From Xanthobacter oligotrophicus (lineage in GTDB: Bacteria > Pseudomonadota > Alphaproteobacteria > Rhizobiales > Xanthobacteraceae): DNA of 64,000 nt. Positions 1 through 8,030 of the stretch are shown piece after piece. The notes beneath the pieces are model-generated. The model worked only from the letters and a program-made list of their open reading frames with translations. It had not been told where the DNA came from and did not search any database. Location of the stretch: assembly GCF_008364685.1 (NCBI RefSeq), contig NZ_VTTL01000009.1:186001-250000 (forward strand). The letters are read 5' to 3'. The position numbers were made by a program, and so were the translations under genes. Position 1 is the stretch's first letter. Each line of letters starts with the position of its first letter.

Positions 1-924
1 TTTGTCGGCACCCATCTGATTCGATTGCTGGTGGCGCAGGGGGAGCAGGTCGTCAGCGTCGACATCCGTCCGCAGCGCGAAACCCTGCCCCAGGTGGACT
101 ATCGGATCGGAGATGTCCGGGACCTGTCGGGCTTCGAGGTCGATGGACCCGTTGCGACGATCTACAATTTCGCCGCCGTCCACACCACGCCCGGCCACCC
201 CTTCTGGGAATATTACGACACCAACATCAACGGCGCGATTGAGATCACCGCCTGGGCGCGGCGCTATGGCGTGAACGATATCGTATTCACCAGCTCCATC
301 TCGGTTTACGGCCCGTCCGAGGAGACGAAGTCGGAAGCCTCGACGCCGGCGCCGCAGTCCGCCTATGGCTATTCCAAGCTGATGGCCGAGCGCGTTCACC
401 GCATCTGGTTTGACGAGGCACCCGGGCGGCGGCTGACAGTGGTGCGGCCGGCGGTGGTGTTCGGCCGCGGCGAGAGGGGCAACTTCACGCGCCTCGCGCG
501 GCTGCTCCAGAAGGGCTTCTTCGTTTACCCGGGGCGCCGCGATACCATCAAGGCCTGCGTCTACGTCGAGGACCTGCTGGATTCCATCGCCTTCGCCAAA
601 AACAGCCCCGAGCCGTTCAAGTTCTACAACGCGGCCTATCCGGAGCGCTACACGCTCGAGCAGGTGGTCTCGCTCTTCATCGCGGACCACTTTCCGGATG
701 GTAAAACCTACACGATCCCCCGCGGTGTCATGATGACGGGCGCTTCGATCCTCGAAAAAATCAGCTTCCTGAAGATTGGGATTCACCCCGAACGGGTGAT
801 GAAGCTGGTGCGCTCCACTGATATTTTCCCCGGATGGCTGACGTCGAAGGGGTACGTTTTTCCTCACAATCTCAAGGCAGGACTCCAGCGCTGGTCAGAC
901 CAGGGCAACAAGGCATTTGACTGA
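1..924 (+). CDS. NAD-dependent epimerase/dehydratase (5' end outside window)
   Basis: Extended short-chain dehydrogenase of the nucleotide-sugar epimerase family, expected to make an activated sugar for the polysaccharide built by the neighbouring genes. The reading frame is open from base 1, so the start and the N-terminal GxxGxxG NAD loop lie upstream of the window; what remains begins at the helix after it (FVGTHLIRLL). The catalytic residues are visible: SSISVYG and the YxxxK motif in YGYSK, followed by VRPAVVFG. The substrate cannot be read from the sequence; 4-epimerase, 4,6-dehydratase and sterol-dehydrogenase-like members are all possible. About 330 gene-free bases separate it from the next gene. 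Confidence 0.85.
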   Translation, partial: FVGTHLIRLLVAQGEQVVSVDIRPQRETLPQVDYRIGDVRDLSGFEVDGPVATIYNFAAVHTTPGHPFWEYYDTNINGAIEITAWARRYGVNDIVFTSSISVYGPSEETKSEASTPAPQSAYGYSKLMAERVHRIWFDEAPGRRLTVVRPAVVFGRGERGNFTRLARLLQKGFFVYPGRRDTIKACVYVEDLLDSIAFAKNSPEPFKFYNAAYPERYTLEQVVSLFIADHFPDGKTYTIPRGVMMTGASILEKISFLKIGIHPERVMKLVRSTDIFPGWLTSKGYVFPHNLKAGLQRWSDQGNKAFD

Positions 925-1258
925 GCGGGAGGGGCGATCTCGCCGGAGGGGAGAGATCCAGAGCGGCACTTTCGATTTGTCCGGCGGGGGATCGCCGGCT
1001 GCGCCTGGGTGCTGCATCGGAAGTTGCATTTTGCGAAATTGAGCGTTCTGATAATGCTGCTGAGCTGTTCGGCAATCCGGCCGATCGGCTATAAGGCTCA
1101 AGCTGGGATTTATGAAAAATTCCAGCGGGGCAGGGGGAGTTTGTCGCGTAGGCTGGACGGAGCAACCGATGCGGTGTTTCGTCGATTTCGCCAACTGGTT
1201 CAATCTGGGAAGTTGAACCAACCGATCCACACCTGAAGCGCGGTCAAAAGCAAGACAT
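925..1258. other. Gene-free region upstream of glycosyltransferase gene
   Basis: No convincing gene on either strand; the short open frames here have no recognisable protein features. It contains GCATTTTGCGA at 1026-1036, one base from a motif found upstream of other exopolysaccharide transcription units. It probably carries the promoter of the gene starting at 1259. Confidence 0.5.
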
Positions 1259-2338
1259 ATGAAACTGCTTCATGTTTGTGAGAGTGTGATCGGAGGGACT
1301 GGTTCCTATATATCTGAGCTTATTCCCAGACAGGTAGAATTATACGGTGCAGATAATGTTGTTTTGCTGATCCCTGGAAATCAGATGCATTATTTGGACG
1401 CGGAGGTTGTGGCGTCCGGCGTCAAAATGATACCTTTTTCTAGAAAATCGAGATTTTCAGGAATTTTTAGTTTTGTATCGACTTACGCAAGGGTACTCAG
1501 AGAGTTCAAGCCCGATGTCGTGCATGCTCACTCTTCCATTGCTGGCCTGGTGGTTCGCTTAAGCGGCGTGCGGAGAAAGTACACGATTGTATTCTGCCCC
1601 CATGGCTGGTCCGTGGACATCAAGGGGGCAAGGGTTTTGCGCTGCATTGCAGAGTGCGTGGAGCGTGTGCTCGCCCTCAATACCGACCGGGTCGTTCTGA
1701 TCTCGCAGCACGAATATCGCCGAGCTGGCGACCTTGGCTTTCCCGAGAAAAAGCTCAGCTTGGTGATCAGCGGTATTGTCCCGGATCTTCCGCAGGTGGC
1801 GGCGGCGAAGTGGGATGACACCCGCTTGAAGGTGCTGTTCGCAGGCCGTTTCGATTTCCAGAAGGGTGTTGACGTTCTCCTTCAGGCCGTGGAGGGCCAG
1901 GAGGCGCGCATGAGCCTTCGGCTGGTGGGCGGGGGGGTGGTCAATAGCCTGAACCTGCCGGAGAGCCTGCCCCTGCATGTCGCCAATCTTGGCTGGCTCG
2001 ACCGGCTCGATGTCTGCGCCCAGATGAAGAGTTGTGACGTGCTCGTGGTGCCTTCACGCTGGGAGGGCTTCGGCCTGGTGGCGATCGAGGCCATGCGACT
2101 TGGTGTTCCGGTGGTGGCCTCGGCGGTTGGTGGCCTGAGGGAGATCCTTGGCGAAGGCCAGTACGGCGTCATCGTGCCGCCGGAGGATCCGGCAGCGCTG
2201 CGCGCCGCCTTGCTCGCCCTGACGCCGGCGCGCCTCAAGGAACTGTCCGAGCTCGGCCGCACTCGCTTTCTCGCGGCCTATTCATCCGAGCGGATGGTGC
2301 GGGAGATCGACGCTGTATATGCTGCGGTGCAGAAATGA
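1259..2338 (+). CDS. Glycosyltransferase family 4
   Basis: A 359-residue GT-B fold glycosyltransferase, cytoplasmic, adding one sugar to a lipid-linked or nascent polysaccharide unit. The N-terminal domain has the VHAHSSIAGLVVR and CPHGWS elements. The C-terminal donor domain has LFAGRFDFQKGVD and the EX7E motif in SRWEGFGLVAIEAMRLGVP, followed by ASAVGGLREIL, all typical of GT4. The length is normal. The upstream Shine-Dalgarno sequence is weak (AAGCAAGA). The first half is visibly richer in A and T than the rest of the window. Donor and acceptor are unknown. Confidence 0.9.
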   Translation: MKLLHVCESVIGGTGSYISELIPRQVELYGADNVVLLIPGNQMHYLDAEVVASGVKMIPFSRKSRFSGIFSFVSTYARVLREFKPDVVHAHSSIAGLVVRLSGVRRKYTIVFCPHGWSVDIKGARVLRCIAECVERVLALNTDRVVLISQHEYRRAGDLGFPEKKLSLVISGIVPDLPQVAAAKWDDTRLKVLFAGRFDFQKGVDVLLQAVEGQEARMSLRLVGGGVVNSLNLPESLPLHVANLGWLDRLDVCAQMKSCDVLVVPSRWEGFGLVAIEAMRLGVPVVASAVGGLREILGEGQYGVIVPPEDPAALRAALLALTPARLKELSELGRTRFLAAYSSERMVREIDAVYAAVQK

Positions 2339-2515
2339 TGATACGGTTCAAGCTGTCGCTTTGACCGTGGCGATGGCATTCGGTCGGCGGCGCGCGGCGG
2401 TGGGCCGGCGTCGGCTGGGTTGGCGTTCTGTTTCTCCGGTGTGCGGGTTGACGGTGGCGTCTTGGGCTTGGCGGGGCGTGCGGCGCGCGGTCCGATTTGG
2501 AAGCGAGGGATCGTT

Positions 2516-3862
2516 ATGAGAGGTGTCGCATCGGCAAGGAAGGAGTCTGACCTTCTCTATCTGTTTATGGTCGTTGTGTTCCTGTTGTTTGCGGCGCGCG
2601 ACGGCTTGACCGGGGTGGTTCGATATTTTCTTTCCCTCGCTCATCTCGATGTGCTCTGGTTCGTTCCGGACCTGATGTCGTTTGTGCTGGTTATTGTTTT
2701 TGTCTATCAGCAGGTGTTTGTAAAAAAGAACCCGATTGGAATTTTGTTCATCTTTTCTTTCATATTTTCTCTGGGTGTCGGTGTCTATTTTATGAAAGGT
2801 GACGCCTTGGTGCTCGTGTCGTCGTTCAAAAGTGTCACCCCGATGTTTGTCGGGTTTTGCTTTTACAATCGATCGATCACCGAACGGCGCTGGGTCCGGT
2901 GCATTTTGCTGGTCATTCTCGTTGCGTCAGCCGCCGGCCTGATCCTCAATCCGTTCATTGAGTACCCGTGGACAGGTCAAACCATTACCGCCTTCGGTGT
3001 CGAGAAGCAGGCCACCAAGGTCTGGTGGCAAGGTGGCGAAATCCGCTACGGCGGGTTTGCCGGAGACAGCACCATGGCCGCTTTCATGGTCTTGTTCCTA
3101 TACGCAGTCTTGGCGCCTTATCAAAGTCTTGCCATAAATGTAGCTAGTTGGCCTATTTTTGCATGGGCGATCTATACCTCTACCAGCAAGACAGCCGTCG
3201 GCATATTATTTATTTATGTAATGATGTTCGTTGCTGCGAAGTTTCTGCGTCATCCTGACCTTATCAAAACTTTTCTGCGGCGGAGCGCGTTGTGGTCATT
3301 CTTGGCCCTTTTGGTTCCGCCCGTTCTCATGCTAGCCCTTTCGGGTGTCAATCTGGAGGACATGTCTCCGACCCTGATGAGTATGACGGATCGCATCAAC
3401 AATACATGGCAGCAGCCGTTTGAGACGGTGGCGCAATTATTTCCGGTTGGTTTGGTGATTGGTTGCGGCATTGGCTGTTTTGCCTATCCAATGCAATATA
3501 CGCCATTGGCGTACCTTCACGTGCCGCTCGACAATTTTTACCTGACTACATTTATAATGATGGGGTTTCCGTTTGTAGTAGTTGTTTTGTATCAAATTTA
3601 TAGTGTTCGATTGATCAGGGATCCCATTCGCTTGAGTCTGATTGTCCTGTTCAATTTGTATAGCATTACGATTCAATGTTATGGGCCGTCTTTCGCGACG
3701 TTGATGTACGGTTATATTTTCAGTGGGATGTTCAGCGTGGCTTGGCGTCGTGAGCGAAGGATACAGCCTGCGCTCGCGACTCCTTCCGGCTTTGGCGTTG
3801 CGGCCTCCTCGAACGGAGAGAGCGGCGTTGGGCTCAAGGCCGGACGGCAGCCAGCGCGGTGA
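2516..3862 (+). CDS. O-antigen/exopolysaccharide polymerase-like membrane protein (Wzy/ligase family)
   Basis: A strongly hydrophobic protein of 448 residues with about ten predicted membrane segments and a larger loop near YGGFAGDSTMAAF, the layout of Wzy polymerases and O-antigen ligases. Such proteins join repeat units in the periplasm after flipping. The ATG at 2516 is preferred over upstream starts because AAGCGAGGGA precedes it and the residues before it look non-coding. Sequence conservation in this family is very low, so polymerase versus ligase is open. AT-rich codon use contrasts with surrounding genes, as is common for wzy. The 3' end overlaps the convergent acetyltransferase remnant by 29 bp. 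Confidence 0.75.
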   Translation: MRGVASARKESDLLYLFMVVVFLLFAARDGLTGVVRYFLSLAHLDVLWFVPDLMSFVLVIVFVYQQVFVKKNPIGILFIFSFIFSLGVGVYFMKGDALVLVSSFKSVTPMFVGFCFYNRSITERRWVRCILLVILVASAAGLILNPFIEYPWTGQTITAFGVEKQATKVWWQGGEIRYGGFAGDSTMAAFMVLFLYAVLAPYQSLAINVASWPIFAWAIYTSTSKTAVGILFIYVMMFVAAKFLRHPDLIKTFLRRSALWSFLALLVPPVLMLALSGVNLEDMSPTLMSMTDRINNTWQQPFETVAQLFPVGLVIGCGIGCFAYPMQYTPLAYLHVPLDNFYLTTFIMMGFPFVVVVLYQIYSVRLIRDPIRLSLIVLFNLYSITIQCYGPSFATLMYGYIFSGMFSVAWRRERRIQPALATPSGFGVAASSNGESGVGLKAGRQPAR

Positions 3863-4387
3863 GCGCATCGGCTGGCGTGGCGATGCGGATGACACGTCCG
3901 GGGTTGCCCACAACAACGCCGCCGTCCGGGACATCCTTGATGACAACCGAGCTGACGCCGATGGTAGCACTCTTGCCGATGGTGACCGGGCCGATGATGA
4001 CCGCACCGGTGTAGAGCACGGCGCCGTCCTCGACGGCCGGATAGATGGGTGAATTGGCCACGCGCCCCAGCGTCATGCTCTGGTAGATGGTGACGTTGGC
4101 GCCGATGCGCACGCCGGATCCAATGACGATGGCCGCCGGATGGGGCAAGAGCAGCCCGGGCCCGATCTCAGCGTCAAGATTGATGTGACAGCTTGTGCGC
4201 GTCACGTTCCAGCCCCAGATGCGATGCCGAGGCACCGCAGCCGCGAACGGTAGAGATGGGCCGCAACCCGGTGAAGGAACACCGCGGCGAACGGCGGGTT
4301 GAAGAGGAACACCGTGGGGAGCCGACCCAGCCGGCTGTGCCCGGTCGCTGCCTTCAGGTCCGCTTTCACGGTCTGCCAAAAGCCCAT
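3834..4387 (-). pseudogene. Serine acetyltransferase-like O-acetyltransferase, frameshifted
   Basis: Two reading frames together encode one left-handed beta-helix acetyltransferase. The N-terminal part starts at 4387 (MGFWQTVKADLKAATGHS) and runs to RCLGIA. The expected continuation, IWGWNVTRTSCHINLDAEIGPG and then the hexapeptide-repeat region with VIIGPVTIGKSATIG, is in another frame and ends at 3834. The switch falls near 4205-4225. The combined length, 554 bases, is one short of 185 codons, so a single-base deletion explains it. The family acetylates sugar hydroxyls in polysaccharide clusters. An intact relative is at 17156-17746. No homopolymer is present at the break, so slippage is not obvious; a sequencing error remains possible. 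Confidence 0.75.
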
Positions 4388-4473
4388 TGTTGCACCCCTG
4401 CCATTTGGCTGGTGGTTCGCGGCCCTGGCGCGAGCCTGGCGATATCAATCGAGATGGCGCTCCGCACGGCAAA

Positions 4474-5757
4474 TCAGCTGCCGGTTCCCTGCGGGGGCGG
4501 CCCGCCCTGTGTCTGTCGGCGAATGAAGGCGACCAGGAAGGCGGCCCTGACTGCCGCCACGATGACTGCGGTCGCGAGCGTGGCGATGCCTGTTCCCAGG
4601 AAGCCGAACTGGGTGATCATGACGTAGGCTATGGCGCCGGTCAGGAACAGGCCGGCCAGATTGATGGTGGCGTAGAGGTTGTCCTTGCGCATGCTGGTCA
4701 GGCCGACGTTGAAGAGGTCGGAACAGCACCTGACGATGGCGGCGACCAGCATCAGCACGAACACATCCCGGTGCTGGGCCAGCTCCGGCATGTTGAGATA
4801 GCCCATGAAAGCCTCGCACGTGATGAACAGGGCCACGGCGATGGCGGTGGAGAAGGAGGCTGTCTTGATCAATTGCCGCCGCATGGTGCTGCGCCACCGG
4901 TCGATCATGCCGCTGTTATGGGCCTTGAAGAGCGCCGGCAGCGCGAGCTGGACCACCGCTGTCACCATCAGCGTCTGCAGGGAGTTGGCAAGTGACCAGT
5001 AGAAGGTATAGAGGCCGGTCAGCTTCAGCCCCAGCAGGAAGGACACGACGTAGCGGTCCACATAGACAAGGCCGACGAGGCCGAGGTCGGATGCATAGAT
5101 GTACCACGATCGCTTTAGCCGCTCGGCAATCCAGGCCTTCTCGATGGGCAGGGAGAGGGTCTCCCGCATGGGCAGGTCGCGGATCACATAGCGCAGGTAG
5201 CCGAGCGCCACTACATAGCTTGCGATCCAGCCGACGAAGACCGTATCGAGGGTGCGAAGCTCGGGAAAGACGATGCCGAGCACCATCACGAACGGGACCC
5301 ACGCAGCCAGGCGGATAAATATAAGGACGTTGGCCTCGACCGCCTTCTCTAGGGCGATGAGCGCGACGTGGGTGTCCGCACTGTACACTTCGAGCCAGAT
5401 CAGGATCGCAATGAAAACGTCGATCCGCCCGATCCTGTAGCCGGTGGCAAGGGCCAGGACCAAGGCGAGCAGGGTCGCGGCCGTGAGCGACAGGGTGGTG
5501 ACGAAAAGCCGGGTCTTCACCCGCGGCGCAGCTTCAGCAAGGCCGAGGCCGACAATATCGCGGGCGACAAAATAATTCATGCCCCAGCCCAGCAGAGCGG
5601 GCGCGATGCCCACCGCGCCCAGGGCCAGGCCGTATATGCCCGAGGCTTCGAGGCCGAGATATTTGATGATGTAGAAGGACAGAACAAAGCGGAAAACCAG
5701 GCTCGATCCGCGCAAGCTGAGATTGAACAGGCTGTTGAAGCGCATTAAAAATCGCAT
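4474..5757 (-). CDS. Polysaccharide flippase-like membrane protein (Wzx/MATE-like)
   Basis: A 427-residue polytopic membrane protein with an amphipathic N-terminus (MRFLMRFNSLFNLSLRGSS) and around twelve hydrophobic segments, typical of Wzx-type exporters in the MOP superfamily. These move undecaprenyl-linked repeat units across the inner membrane. It is followed after 86 bp by the frameshifted acetyltransferase and preceded after 76 bp by a glycosyltransferase, all on the minus strand, so one transcript is likely. Together with the Wzy-like protein it suggests a Wzx/Wzy-dependent pathway; no chain-length regulator or Wza-type porin is seen in this window. Confidence 0.85.
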   Translation of the reverse strand: MRFLMRFNSLFNLSLRGSSLVFRFVLSFYIIKYLGLEASGIYGLALGAVGIAPALLGWGMNYFVARDIVGLGLAEAAPRVKTRLFVTTLSLTAATLLALVLALATGYRIGRIDVFIAILIWLEVYSADTHVALIALEKAVEANVLIFIRLAAWVPFVMVLGIVFPELRTLDTVFVGWIASYVVALGYLRYVIRDLPMRETLSLPIEKAWIAERLKRSWYIYASDLGLVGLVYVDRYVVSFLLGLKLTGLYTFYWSLANSLQTLMVTAVVQLALPALFKAHNSGMIDRWRSTMRRQLIKTASFSTAIAVALFITCEAFMGYLNMPELAQHRDVFVLMLVAAIVRCCSDLFNVGLTSMRKDNLYATINLAGLFLTGAIAYVMITQFGFLGTGIATLATAVIVAAVRAAFLVAFIRRQTQGGPPPQGTGS

Positions 5758-5833
5758 CGGCGACGTCCTTCAGGCAAAAGTCGTCCACGCCGCTCCGCGG
5801 GCTTCACCCGCTCGCAGCGCAGGTGGGGCGGCC

Positions 5834-6949
5834 TCACCGGCCACCGGCGTGTTTGGGATCGCGGGGCGTGGCTTCAAGCGGACGGAGCGCTTCGAGCAGC
5901 CGGAGCGCGCTGGCCTCCCATGAGAATGCGCGTGTCCTGAGGTGCCCGGCCTCACGCAGGCTGGCGCCTTCGAAGGCGGGGTCCGCGCATCGGCGCATGG
6001 CGTCGGCCATGGATGCCTCGTCGAGGGGATCGAAATAGAGCGCGGCGTCGGCACAGACTTCTCGCACCGCCGGGATATCGGCAGCCAGCACCGGGCAACC
6101 GGCCGTCATCGCCTCGAGCGGAGGGATGCCGAAGCCCTCATAGAGGCTCGGAAAGATCAGGGCCACGGCGCTGCGGTAGAGCGCCTGCACCTCGGCATCG
6201 CTCAACCGACCGGTCGCGACCACCGTCGGGGGCACGTCGCCGAGGTCCGAGCGGGCGAATGCGGCCGCAGCCTTCCCTACCATGACGAAGGAGATGTCGT
6301 CGCGGTTCAGCGAGAGAAACGCGCGGACTGCGCGGGCCAGATTCTTGTTTGGCGCGGGCGAGCCCACGGCAAGCAAAAACCGCTTTCCATGGAGCCCGAA
6401 GCGGTCCAGCACCGAGACGTCGGGCTCGATCTCCGCCATGTGGTCCACCGCGTTGGGAATGACCGCGATGGAGGCGGCGGGAACGCCGAGAAGCCCGGAC
6501 AGTTCGCGCTGCGAGAATTCCGAGACCGTCGCCAGCCGGGCGCGCCGGGCCAGCAGGTGTCCGAGCTGCCGGTGCACGGTGCCATAGAGACGGGAGAAGT
6601 TCTCCGGATGGCGATAGACCAGCGCATCGTGGATGACGGTCAGCTGGTCGCCGTGGAGCACGGGCCCTGAATTGCACAGGTTGACCAGCGTGCCGCTCCT
6701 GCTCGCCCAGAACAGCTCCGTCTGTTCCCAGGGGTGCCCGGACAGCCGGCCGACATTGCGGAAGGGCAGGGGGCCCAGCCACGAGGGGCGCTCCACGCCC
6801 GAAGGTGCAAGCACCGTCCAGCGCAGGTCAGGCTCCGCCTCGGCGCGCGCGACGATCTGCTTCAGGACGAGGGTCGCGAAGCGTTCGACGCCGGTCACGG
6901 GACGGCCGATGAAGCGGCCGTTGACGAAGGTTGCGGGCAGTGTGGTCAT
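5834..6949 (-). CDS. Glycosyltransferase family 4
   Basis: GT-B glycosyltransferase, about 371 residues from the ATG at 6949 (MTTLPATFVNGRF); an in-frame ATG at 7018 would add 23 residues, and neither start has a clear ribosome site. Family motifs are plain: an N-terminal segment with FIGRPVTGVERFA, then FLLAVGSPAPNKNL, and the donor-site motif FPSLYEGFGIPPLEAM followed by ADIPAVREV. The pattern resembles mannosyl- and rhamnosyl-transferases of capsule and exopolysaccharide clusters, but the sugar cannot be assigned. It heads the minus-strand unit with the flippase and acetyltransferase. Confidence 0.88.
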   Translation of the reverse strand: MTTLPATFVNGRFIGRPVTGVERFATLVLKQIVARAEAEPDLRWTVLAPSGVERPSWLGPLPFRNVGRLSGHPWEQTELFWASRSGTLVNLCNSGPVLHGDQLTVIHDALVYRHPENFSRLYGTVHRQLGHLLARRARLATVSEFSQRELSGLLGVPAASIAVIPNAVDHMAEIEPDVSVLDRFGLHGKRFLLAVGSPAPNKNLARAVRAFLSLNRDDISFVMVGKAAAAFARSDLGDVPPTVVATGRLSDAEVQALYRSAVALIFPSLYEGFGIPPLEAMTAGCPVLAADIPAVREVCADAALYFDPLDEASMADAMRRCADPAFEGASLREAGHLRTRAFSWEASALRLLEALRPLEATPRDPKHAGGR

Positions 6950-8030
6950 GCGGGGGGCAGCAGCTTGGGCGCGAAGGCCAGCCGCGGCTGTTTCGCGGGG
7001 CGGCGCATGGAGAGGCATGCTGCAGTGCGGCCGCGTTTCGTGTTCAGGCTTGAGCGCGAGCCCGCTCGGCCGCCGTCGCGGCAGACACTGGCAGTGGATG
7101 CGTTCGCATGCGCCATGATCTCACCTGTTCGTCGCGGGTCGGCTCGTGGCCATCGTGAAACTCATCCCTACAGGCTCTAAGCTATCTTCGCATGTGCGAG
7201 AAGGGGGCGGGAAGTCGTCTCGACCAGCGGACCGCGCCAGGCCGCGGTGGAGGGCGGACGGCTCGGGCGCTGGCCTTGCTCCCGTCGCTCGTCGCCGCGT
7301 CAACGCGCCTCAGGCCGGGATCCGGCTCTCCTGTCCGCTGATCGGCCTTCGCCGAGCCGCCCTTCGCTCTATCGACGGCGAGCATCACGCTACGAGATGC
7401 GGTCGCCGGTGGGCCTGGTGACATCCGCTTTGGATCGTGATCCGGCTCGAGGATGACCGGGGCAGCAGACACGATCTCCTGTGCGGACTGGAAATTCCGG
7501 AATTTTGACGCATGCCAAGGATCCCGCTGGGGATCGCCGTCAGAATTGCAAAATGCTGCAACGTAGCTAACACCAATAACGGTCATTTAGAGGCATTACG
7601 CGCGTCACGCGACTGTGCTGCTTGTGTCGGACAAGCATGGGTACAGCGCATTGCGTCGATATCGTCTGTCGCGCATGGCTCAACATCGAGCATGCGGCCG
7701 CGAGGGTGTCGAACGTTGACCTGATGTTTCACAATATCAGGGTTTCCGTACGTCAGATCACGCAAGGCGTGATGTGGATTCCTTCGCAAATGCGAACGCT
7801 GCGCCCCTCAGGCACAATTCAGAGTTTTATTTTTCGCATAAACGCAGCGAAATCATCTGGTTGCTGAATGCCTGATCCTTTTGGCACTGCATCTAAAGAT
7901 GTTATTTCGCATTTTGCAAAATGTCGGCTCATAAATTGTGGGTTTTTGCTATTTTTATTTGTTGCAATGGTGGTGGTATAAACCTAACGTGAAAAATGAA
8001 GTCGCTTCCCTGTGGGAAGGAGTGCGAGCA
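6950..8030. promoter_or_regulatory. Large divergent intergenic region rich in inverted repeats
   Basis: About 1 kb without a credible gene, between the minus-strand glycosyltransferase and the plus-strand giant glycosidase. Visible perfect inverted repeats are: TCGCA-tg-TGCGA (7188-7199), AAATTCCGGAATTT (7492-7505), ATCACGC-aag-GCGTGAT (7757-7773), TTCGCA-aa-TGCGAA (7783-7796), TTTCGC...GCGAAA (7832-7852) and CATTTTGCAAAATG (7910-7923). The last 130 bases are AT-rich with a TATAAA at 7977-7982. The density suggests binding by one or more regulators, but none can be named. Confidence 0.5.

Noticed and set aside
7121-7867. Several 60-130-codon open frames in the 1-kb divergent region
   Set aside because: They overlap one another on both strands, lack ribosome sites and show no protein-like composition.
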